Below are positions 56,502 through 64,000 of a stretch of DNA of 64,000 nucleotides, one piece after another; position 1 is the stretch's first letter, and each line of letters starts with the position of its first letter. Position numbers and translations under genes: made by a program. Under the pieces are notes generated by a model, which ran no database searches, had not been told where the DNA came from, and worked only from the letters and a program-made list of their open reading frames with translations. The DNA comes from JAFAXA01 sp963777325 (GTDB taxonomy: Bacteria; Pseudomonadota; Alphaproteobacteria; Acetobacterales; Acetobacteraceae): positions 124,001 to 188,000 of the forward strand of contig CAVZQE010000020.1 in NCBI GenBank assembly GCA_963777325.1, read 5' to 3'.

Positions 56502-57326
56502 TTAAACGCCCTTCGCCACCCGGTCGAACGCCCGCAACCGCGCGAGCAGCGCCGGCATGTCGCGGAGCGGGATCATGTTCGGGCCGTCGCTCGGCGCGTG
56601 GTCGGGGTCGGGGTGCGTCTCGATGAACAGCGCTGCCGCCCCGACCGCGAGCGCGGCCCGCGCCAGCACCGGCGCGAACTCGCGCTGGCCGCCAGACGAC
56701 GTGCCCTGCCCGCCTGGCTGCTGCACGGAGTGCGTCGCGTCGAACACCACGGGGTAGCCCGTCGCGGCCATCACCGGCAGCGCCCGGAAGTCCGAGACCA
56801 GCGTGTTGTAGCCGAAGCTCGCGCCGCGCTCGCAGAGCAGGATGCGCTCGTTGCCCGTGTCCGCGATCTTGGCCGCGACATTCTTCATGTCCCAGGGCGC
56901 CAGGAACTGCCCCTTCTTGACGTTGACGGCGCGTCCCGTCTCGCCGGCCGCGATCAGCAGATCGGTCTGCCGGCACAGGAAGGCCGGGATCTGCAGCACG
57001 TCCACCGCCTCGGCCACGGCCGGGCACTGGCCGGGCAGATGCACGTCGGTCAGCACCGGCACGCCCACCTGCTCGCGGACCGAAGCGAGGATGCGCAAGC
57101 CCTGCTTCATGCCGACGCCGCGCGCCGCCGATGCGCTCGTGCGGTTCGCCTTGTCGAAGCTGCTCTTGTAGATCAGCGGAACGCCCGCCGCTCGCGTGAT
57201 TTCGGCGAGCGCGAACGCGACTTCCAGCGCGTGCTGCTCGGATTCGATCTGGCAGGGGCCGGAGATGAGCGCGAACGGCAGATCGTTGCCGATCGCAATG
57301 TCGCCGACATGCACGATCTTGTTCAT
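56502..57326 (-). CDS. kdsA: 3-deoxy-8-phosphooctulonate synthase (KDO-8-P synthase), class II
   Basis: Condenses arabinose 5-phosphate and PEP in KDO/lipopolysaccharide synthesis. The 274-residue protein shows ALISGPCQIESEQHALEVAF, IYKSSFDKANRTSASAARG, VFDATHSVQQPGG and the C-terminal ETHPDPDHAPSDGPNMIPL. The Cys in GPCQIES, with the His, Glu and Asp in the latter motifs, matches the metal-dependent class II enzymes (Aquifex type) rather than the E. coli Asn type. ATG 57326 is preferred over an upstream GTG at 57332. It follows pyrG, as usual in Alphaproteobacteria. Confidence 0.96.
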   Translation of the reverse strand: MNKIVHVGDIAIGNDLPFALISGPCQIESEQHALEVAFALAEITRAAGVPLIYKSSFDKANRTSASAARGVGMKQGLRILASVREQVGVPVLTDVHLPGQCPAVAEAVDVLQIPAFLCRQTDLLIAAGETGRAVNVKKGQFLAPWDMKNVAAKIADTGNERILLCERGASFGYNTLVSDFRALPVMAATGYPVVFDATHSVQQPGGQGTSSGGQREFAPVLARAALAVGAAALFIETHPDPDHAPSDGPNMIPLRDMPALLARLRAFDRVAKGV

Positions 57327-57342
57327 GCCCACTCCCGGGTTG

Positions 57343-58974
<1,632 letters not shown>

Positions 58975-59072
58975 GGGCGGGCTTTATACGCGGCTTGGAT
59001 GGCCCAGGGAAACCCCGGTTGGGAACCCCGGTTTGCAACCCAGAGCCGCGACCCAGCCGGTACGCCCGGTCG

Positions 59073-59480
59073 CTAGTTCGTGGGCACGCGCGGCGCGGCG
59101 GGCGCGGGAGCCGGGGCGGCCCTTGGGGCGGCCCCTGGGGCAGCCCCCGGGGCAGCCCCTGGCGCGGCGGGGCTGGCCGCGCCGCCGGCGGGCGCGACCG
59201 GGGCCGTCGGTCCGGGCGGCGGCTCTGCGAGGAGCGAATGGCCGACCCCGACCGTACCCCGGTTGAGCAGCGCGAGCGTCAGCGCGAGCGCCATGAAGGC
59301 GGTCGCGAGAATGCCGGTCGTCCGCGTCAGCAGGTTGGCCGTGCCGCGCCCGGACATGAACGATCCCATGCCCTGGGAGCTGCCGATGCCGAGACCGCCG
59401 CCCTCGCTCCGCTGGATCAGCACGACGCCGATCAGGGCGAGGGTGACGAACAGATGGATGATGAGCAGAACGGCGATCAT
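59073..59480 (-). CDS. secG: preprotein translocase subunit SecG
   Basis: A 135-residue SecG, the small accessory subunit of SecYEG. Two membrane spans (IAVLLIIHLFVTLALIGVVL and ILATAFMALALTLALL) flank the conserved loop QRSEGGGLGIG...LTRTTG. The C-terminal 55 residues are an Ala/Pro/Gly repeat tail (GAAP units) of no known function, typical of alphaproteobacterial SecG. ATG 59480 has AAGCTG-type weak spacing upstream. tpiA, a frequent neighbour, is absent; proA diverges instead. Confidence 0.93.
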   Translation of the reverse strand: MIAVLLIIHLFVTLALIGVVLIQRSEGGGLGIGSSQGMGSFMSGRGTANLLTRTTGILATAFMALALTLALLNRGTVGVGHSLLAEPPPGPTAPVAPAGGAASPAAPGAAPGAAPGAAPRAAPAPAPAAPRVPTN

Positions 59481-59594
59481 GCAGCTTCCCCGGGATGGGC
59501 GGGGTTCTAGCGGCAGGAACGAGGAAAGGGAAGCTGCACACGACACTGGCGGGATCGCGCCCGGCGCGGCAAGGTAGCGTACGGGAGCGGGGTC

Positions 59595-60854
59595 ATGCAC
59601 ATCCAGACCGACCTAGCACAGACTCTGCGGCAGATGGCCGGGGCCGCCCGCGCGGCGTCGCGCACGCTCGCGCAAAGCAGCACCCCGGCCCGCGACGGAG
59701 GCCTGCGCGCGATGGCGGCCTCGCTCCGGGCATCGGCCGAGGCCGTGCTCGCGGCGAACGCCGAGGACGTCGCGGAAAGCCGCGCGAGCGACGCGTTCCG
59801 CGATCGCCTGACCCTGACGCCCGCCCGCGTCGAAGCGATTGCGCAAGGGCTCGACGACATCGCCGCCCTGCCCGACCCGCTCGGCCGGACGCTCGCCGAC
59901 TGGACGCGGCCGAACGGCCTGCGCATCCGCCGGGTCGCGGCGCCGATCGGCGTCATCGGCATGATCTACGAAAGCCGCCCCAATGTCGGCGCCGACGCGG
60001 CGGGCCTCTGCCTCAAGAGCGGCAATGCCGTCATCCTGCGCGGCGGCTCGGAAAGCATCCGCTCGGCGCGCGCGATCCACGCGGCGCTCGCATCCGGCTT
60101 GCGCGCGGCCGGCCTGCCGGAAGCGTCCGTGCAGGTCGCGCCGTCCTCCGACCGCGCGTTCGTCGCAGCGATGCTGGCGGGCGCGGGCCTGATCGACCTC
60201 ATCATTCCGCGCGGCGGCCGCTCGCTGGTCGAGCGGGTGCAGCGTGAGGCGCGCGTGCCCGTCCTCGCCCATGCCGAGGGACTGAACCACACCTACGTCC
60301 ACGCGGCCGCCGATCCGGCCATGGCCCGGCGGATCGTTGCAAACGCCAAGATGCGGCGGCCCGGCATCTGCGGCGCAACCGAGACGCTGCTGATCGACGC
60401 GGCGATCGCGCCCGCGCTCCTGCCCCCGATCGTGGACGACCTGGCGGCGCTCGGCTGCGGCTTCCGGGCCGACGAAGCCGGGCGGGCGCTGCTGCCCGGC
60501 CTGCAAGCGGCGACCGACGCGGATTTCGACACCGAATGGCTGGACGCGACGCTGTCGATCCGCGTCGTCGATGGCGTCGGGCAGGCGCTCGCGCACATCG
60601 CCCGGCACGGCAGCGAGCACACCGACGCGATCGTCACCGAGGACGAAGCGGCCGCCGAGACATTCCTGCGCGGCGTCGACAGCGCGGTCGCGATGTGGAA
60701 CGCCTCGACGCAGTTCTGCGACGGCGGGGAGTTCGGCTTCGGCGCCGAGATCGGCATCGCGACGGGCCGCATCCACGCGCGCGGCCCGGTCGGCCTCGAG
60801 CAGCTCACGACCTATCGTTACCTCGTTTGCGGCAGCGGCCAGGTGCGGCCCTGA
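59595..60854 (+). CDS. proA: gamma-glutamyl phosphate reductase
   Basis: Second step of proline synthesis: reduces gamma-glutamyl phosphate to the semialdehyde with NADPH. 419 residues, normal. The opening region RAASRTLAQSSTPARDGGLR, the cofactor region VIGMIYESRPNVGADAAGLC, the catalytic Cys in RRPGICGATETLL (C259) and HTDAIVTEDEAAAETFL are characteristic. Often found before nadD in Alphaproteobacteria, as here. Confidence 0.97.
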   Translation: MHIQTDLAQTLRQMAGAARAASRTLAQSSTPARDGGLRAMAASLRASAEAVLAANAEDVAESRASDAFRDRLTLTPARVEAIAQGLDDIAALPDPLGRTLADWTRPNGLRIRRVAAPIGVIGMIYESRPNVGADAAGLCLKSGNAVILRGGSESIRSARAIHAALASGLRAAGLPEASVQVAPSSDRAFVAAMLAGAGLIDLIIPRGGRSLVERVQREARVPVLAHAEGLNHTYVHAAADPAMARRIVANAKMRRPGICGATETLLIDAAIAPALLPPIVDDLAALGCGFRADEAGRALLPGLQAATDADFDTEWLDATLSIRVVDGVGQALAHIARHGSEHTDAIVTEDEAAAETFLRGVDSAVAMWNASTQFCDGGEFGFGAEIGIATGRIHARGPVGLEQLTTYRYLVCGSGQVRP

Positions 60855-60901
60855 CGCAGCCCGCGCGTCTGGACCCGATCCCGCGTTTCGGCGACCGCCG
60901 C

Positions 60902-61576
60902 GTGACGCGCATCGGACTGCTCGGCGGCTCGTTCAATCCCGCGCATGCGGGGCACCTGCACATCGCGACCGTCGCCCTTCGGCGGCTGCGGCTCGATCAG
61001 GTCTGGCTCATGGTGTCGCCCGGCAACCCGCTCAAGCCGGCATCGGGCATGGCGCGATTCGCCGAGCGCCTTCAGTCCGCGCGCGGGATCGCGGACGGAC
61101 GCCGGATCGTCGCGACCGGCATCGAGGCCGCGCTCGGCACGCGCTTCACGGCCGATACGGTGCATGCGCTGCGCCGGCGTTTTCCGAACGTGCGATTCGT
61201 CTGGCTGATCGGCGCCGACAATCTGCGGCAACTCTCTCGATGGCGGCGCTGGACTCAAATCACGCGCGACGCAACCTTGGCCGTGTTGCCGCGTCCGGGT
61301 TACAATCATGCGGCCCTGCGGGGCCCCGCGGCGGCGCGTCTTCGGCATGCGCGACGGCCGGCACGGGAAGCGCCGGTACTGGCGTTGCGCACGACACCCG
61401 CCTGGACGTTTGTCCCGGCCGCCCAGCATGCCGCGTCCGCAACCGCCATACGTCGCAGAGCGAAGGAGCAGAGCCATCGCCAGGAATCCGTCGCCGCCAG
61501 GAACACCACCCGGGAAGCCCCCAGGAAGGCCCCCGGGAAAGCCCCCGGGGCCGCCGTCGGGGCCGCCGCCGACTGA
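60902..61576 (+). CDS. nadD: nicotinate-nucleotide adenylyltransferase
   Basis: Adenylates nicotinate mononucleotide in NAD synthesis. About 224 residues from GTG 60902. The nucleotidyltransferase motif GLLGGSFNPAHAGHLHIA (with the HxGH-type His pair) is at residues 5-22; FVWLIGADNLRQLSRWRRW and the late SATAIRRR (ISSTxIR equivalent) follow. The last 30 residues are a basic Ala/Pro/Lys tail that overlaps the rsfS reading frame. No ATG fits the N-terminus, so GTG is chosen. Confidence 0.9.
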   Translation: MTRIGLLGGSFNPAHAGHLHIATVALRRLRLDQVWLMVSPGNPLKPASGMARFAERLQSARGIADGRRIVATGIEAALGTRFTADTVHALRRRFPNVRFVWLIGADNLRQLSRWRRWTQITRDATLAVLPRPGYNHAALRGPAAARLRHARRPAREAPVLALRTTPAWTFVPAAQHAASATAIRRRAKEQSHRQESVAARNTTREAPRKAPGKAPGAAVGAAAD

Positions 61577-62081
61577 CGGCAAGCCCGGGGCGCCGCGCCG
61601 GCGAACGCCGCTCCGCAAGGCTCCGAAGACCGTCTTTCCGGCTGCGGAAAAAACGCCGTGCACGGCGCGCAAGAAGGCGGTCGTCGCCGGACCGCGCAAG
61701 CTGCCGGCGGCCAAGGAGCACACGACGGAAAATTCCGCGCTCGACCGGCTCCAGGACGTCATTGTCGGCAGTCTGGAGGACGACAAGGCGGAGCAGGTGG
61801 TGGCGCTCGATCTCGCGGGCCGCGCCGCATTCTGCGACCGGATGGTGATCGCGACCGGCCTTGCCGACCGGCAGATCACGGCGATGGCGACGCATCTCGA
61901 GCAGAAGCTGCAGGAGGCGGGGCTGAAGCGGGTGCAGATCGAAGGCGCCGGCGGGTCGGACTGGGTGCTGATCGACGCCGGCGACATCGTCGTGCATCTG
62001 TTCAAGCCGGACGCGCGCGCGACCTATGCGATCGAGAAGATGTGGGGCGCGGAACTGGACGAGGCGGCGCAGGAGGCTTGA
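61428..62081 (+). CDS. rsfS: ribosome silencing factor RsfS, with Pro-rich N-terminal extension
   Basis: RsfS binds ribosomal protein uL14 and blocks subunit joining in starvation. The core domain (NSALDRLQDVIVGSLEDDKA, DRMVIATGLADRQI, GSDWVLIDAGDIVVHLFKPD, YAIEKMW) fills the last 115 residues. No start codon lies close to the core; the first suitable one in frame is ATG 61428, which adds about 95 Pro/Gly/Lys-rich residues (PPGKPP repeats) and overlaps nadD by 149 bases. The extension may be real or the start may be non-canonical. nadD-rsfS-rlmH is a standard order. Confidence 0.88.
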   Translation: MPRPQPPYVAERRSRAIARNPSPPGTPPGKPPGRPPGKPPGPPSGPPPTDGKPGAPRRRTPLRKAPKTVFPAAEKTPCTARKKAVVAGPRKLPAAKEHTTENSALDRLQDVIVGSLEDDKAEQVVALDLAGRAAFCDRMVIATGLADRQITAMATHLEQKLQEAGLKRVQIEGAGGSDWVLIDAGDIVVHLFKPDARATYAIEKMWGAELDEAAQEA

Positions 62082-62100
62082 GCGCGCGCCCGGCGGGCGC

Positions 62101-62556
62101 ATGCGCCTGATCGCCGTCGGCCGCATGCGGCGCGGCCCGCTTGCGGCCTTGTTCGAGGACTACGCGAGACGGCTGCGCCCGCCGCTCGCGCTGACCGAAA
62201 TTCCCGACGGCCATGGCGCGCCGGCCGAAATCAAGCGGCGGGAGGCGGCAGCCCTGCTCGCCTCCCTGCCCGACCGCGCTTTCGCCATCGCGCTCGACAT
62301 GGGGGGCGACATGCCGGACAGCCCCGAATTTGCCGTGCTCGTCGAGCGCTGGCTCGGTCTCGCGCGCCCGCTCTGTTTCATGATCGGCGGCGCGGAGGGG
62401 CTTGACGCGCCCGTGCTCGCCCGCGCCGATTCCTGCCTGTCGCTCGGACGCCTCACCTGGCCGCACATGCTGGCGCGCGTCATGCTGGCGGAGCAGTTGT
62501 TCCGCGCCCGCGCGATCGCGACCGGCCATCCGTACCACCGGCCGGGCCGGCCCTGA
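62101..62556 (+). CDS. rlmH: 23S rRNA (pseudouridine1915-N3)-methyltransferase RlmH
   Basis: SPOUT-family methyltransferase acting on helix 69 of 23S rRNA. 151 residues from ATG 62101. The knot motif FMIGGAEGLDAPVLARAD, followed by SLGRLTWPHMLARVMLAEQL and the C-terminal HPYHRPGRP, is diagnostic. Lies 19 bases after rsfS. Complete. Confidence 0.96.
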   Translation: MRLIAVGRMRRGPLAALFEDYARRLRPPLALTEIPDGHGAPAEIKRREAAALLASLPDRAFAIALDMGGDMPDSPEFAVLVERWLGLARPLCFMIGGAEGLDAPVLARADSCLSLGRLTWPHMLARVMLAEQLFRARAIATGHPYHRPGRP

Positions 62557-62752
62557 GCGAAACGCCGCGCGCAAACGGTTCGAGGCAGGCCCCATGCAAT
62601 CCCGACGGCGAAACTCAGGCTGTTCCGCTGTGCTCCAGGTCACCGCGCTGGCTCATCTGGCAGGCGCATGCTCCGTCCCGCTGGCAGGGCATTCGTCGGG
62701 TGTCTCTCCGCCGACCGATGCGATCCAGCATCATAACAGTGGGAACACAGGC

Positions 62753-63658
62753 ATGACGCACATCGAGAACAATCATATTGTCGGTTCCGGCGGCGGCGCG
62801 AAGAGCAGTCCGGAGAAAACCGCCGGGGAAGAGTATTGGACGCCCGAGCGGCGCGCGGCCGCGAAGCCCGTTCCGATGCCGCAAGTACCCCAGGGCAAGA
62901 CGGCCCCCGAGATCGTGCGACCCGAGGGAGAGCCCGGCCGCCTCGAACCCGGCCGGCCCGAGCGAGAGCACGAGGAGCCGTTGTCAGCCACGCCAGGCGG
63001 CCATCCGGTCGCCAATCCCCTGGCTTACCCGTACAGGGCCTGCGGCAAGATCTTCTTCACGCAAGCAGGAGGCGGGTACGCCGGCTCGGCCGCGCTGATT
63101 TCGCGCAATGTTCTCCTCACCGCGGGGCATTGCGTCTACAGCGGCGGATGGTCAAGCAACTTCACGTTCTATCCTTCGTACCCGCTCAGGCCGACGCTGC
63201 ACTTTTCCTCCGTGCATCTGGCGGCGTGGACGGCGTGGACGCAGAACGGCAACAAGGCGTTCGACTACGGACTGGCGTGGATCGACAACAATCCGGGCGA
63301 CCAGATCGGATGGCTCGGCTTGCTCTGGAACGCCTCCACGTCGGGCCGGGTCTGGGACGCGGTCGGATATCCCGCGACACCCAACCCGCCGTTCAGCGGC
63401 AACACGATGGACGAGTCGCTCGGCACCGCCGCCGCGAGTTCGGTCTCGGGGACCATCGGGTTGACGAACGACAACATGGAGCACGGCAGCAGCGGTGGGC
63501 CGTGGATCACCGACTTCAACGGCTCGCCGCGCGAATACGCCAATGGTTTGCAGAGCTTTCATAATCACGACGGGGATCTCGTGGAGTACGGCCCCTACTT
63601 CACGGCGGACGTGAAGAAGCTGGTCGACTGGATTTCCAATCCCGCCAATCGTCACTGA
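62753..63658 (+). CDS. trypsin-like serine protease (S1 family, V8/glutamyl endopeptidase style)
   Basis: A 301-residue protease from ATG 62753. A charged, proline-rich pro-region (YWTPERRAAAKPVPMPQVPQ) precedes the catalytic domain. The triad is visible: H126 in VLLTAGHCVYSGG, D171 in AFDYGLAWIDN and S247 in HGSSGGPWITD. The pro-region style is common in secreted bacterial members. The frame is open further upstream to ATG 62594, but the extra residues do not form a convincing signal peptide, so the export route is unclear. A strong hairpin follows 32 bases after the stop. Confidence 0.87.
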   Translation: MTHIENNHIVGSGGGAKSSPEKTAGEEYWTPERRAAAKPVPMPQVPQGKTAPEIVRPEGEPGRLEPGRPEREHEEPLSATPGGHPVANPLAYPYRACGKIFFTQAGGGYAGSAALISRNVLLTAGHCVYSGGWSSNFTFYPSYPLRPTLHFSSVHLAAWTAWTQNGNKAFDYGLAWIDNNPGDQIGWLGLLWNASTSGRVWDAVGYPATPNPPFSGNTMDESLGTAAASSVSGTIGLTNDNMEHGSSGGPWITDFNGSPREYANGLQSFHNHDGDLVEYGPYFTADVKKLVDWISNPANRH

Positions 63659-63690
63659 TTTCAGATTGATCGGTTCGCCTGAGGCCTGCC

Positions 63691-63717
63691 CCTGACGCTT
63701 GGAAATCAAGCGTCAGG
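63691..63717 (+). terminator. hairpin terminator after the serine protease gene
   Basis: A perfect 11-bp inverted repeat (CCTGACGCTTG / CAAGCGTCAGG) with a 5-base loop (GAAAT) starts 32 bases after the protease stop. There is no long T-run, so it may be a weak intrinsic terminator or an mRNA 3'-end stabiliser. Confidence 0.75.
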
Positions 63718-63851
63718 ACCGGCGCATCCGAAGAGCGCCATCGAGAGTGTAAGAGCATTCGGGCGGTTCCGCATGACCCATCGTGCGGGCTAGCCGATCG
63801 GGCGCGAGCCGCGTACGTTCTCCGGACCCCCCGCCCGCACGAAGGCCCTCC

Positions 63852-64000
63852 ATGCTCGTCACGATCACTCTTTTCTTCGCCGCGATCGTCGCGGGATTAC
63901 AGAACGCGCTCGCCGGAGGCGGCTCGTTCATCACGTTTCCCGCTCTCCTGCTCGCCGGGATGGATGCGCGGGCGGCCAACATCACCTCCACGATCGCGCT
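63852..64000 (+). CDS. TauE/SafE-family sulfite/sulfur-compound exporter, 5' part
   Basis: The first 49 codons of a membrane permease, cut by the window end. The family signature is plain: LQNALAGGGSFITFPALLLA then GMDARAANITSTIA, matching the AG-x-N-x2-AGGGS-x-h-x-FP-x-L pattern of TauE/SafE (DUF81) proteins. These carry sulfite, sulfoacetate or related organosulfur anions; the substrate cannot be told from this part. The start ATG 63852 is 193 bases after the protease gene. Confidence 0.88.
   Translation, partial: MLVTITLFFAAIVAGLQNALAGGGSFITFPALLLAGMDARAANITSTIA

Overview
The window is high-GC, gene-dense chromosomal DNA from an alphaproteobacterium, most likely of the Rhodospirillales/Acetobacteraceae type. 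This is an inference from gene order and GC content: uvrC-pgsA-moaD-moaE; secG-pyrG-kdsA followed by ftsB and pdhA-pdhB(with lipoyl domain)-pdhC-lpd-lipA-COQ10; and class II (Cys-type) KdsA. No rRNA, tRNA or CRISPR array was seen, and no taxonomic marker is decisive.

Layout. 1-6 kb (+): the end of uvrB, a pteridine-reductase-like SDR, uvrC, pgsA, a lipoprotein, moaD and moaE. 6-13.4 kb (-): a purine uptake and urate breakdown block. It runs from a broken xdhA start through a BMP-type nucleoside ABC transporter (ATPase, two permeases, binding protein), an NCS1 permease and a remnant of 5-hydroxyisourate hydrolase to an OHCU-decarboxylase-like protein that carries a signal peptide. 13.5-21.6 kb (mostly -): MFS transporter, Tim44-like protein, PmbA, M16 protease, a hypothetical protein, a DUF302 protein (+) and thrC. 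21.7-23.7 kb: a disrupted spore-coat-U/archaic chaperone-usher pilus locus and a lipoprotein. 23.7-29.3 kb: M32 carboxypeptidase, then a KaiC-like ATPase overlapping a hybrid histidine kinase, and several small genes. 29.3-39 kb: PutA and two convergent ribose-family sugar ABC transporters. 39-45.7 kb (+): gnd, hsp20, a lon paralogue, an APH-fold kinase and a divergent enolase. 45.7-53.8 kb (-): COQ10-like protein, lipA with an N-terminal 10-residue repeat, an acyltransferase flanked by a 10-bp direct repeat, and the pyruvate dehydrogenase operon. 54-59.5 kb: TonB, FtsB, an AbiEii-like nucleotidyltransferase with its small partner sitting where eno normally lies, then kdsA, pyrG and secG. 59.6-64 kb (+): proA, nadD, rsfS, rlmH, a trypsin-like protease and the start of a TauE/SafE permease.

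Two quality themes run through the window. First, conserved genes (SDR, moaD, gnd, the APH kinase, enolase, lpd, pdhC, pdhB) carry single-base frameshifts, mostly explained by one extra base and densest at 44-52.5 kb. This looks more like sequencing error than gene decay. Second, four loci (xdhA, the HIUase gene, the pilus chaperone/SCPU pair, and two small convergent genes at 29.06 kb) look like internal-deletion junctions. These could be real deletions or assembly losses.

The most interesting candidates for new biology are: the kinase plus enolase paralogue (with a substituted active-site His) beside gnd/hsp20/lon and two sugar transporters; the displacement of eno by a toxin-antitoxin-like pair; the exported OHCU-decarboxylase-like protein; and the repeat expansion at the LipA N-terminus.
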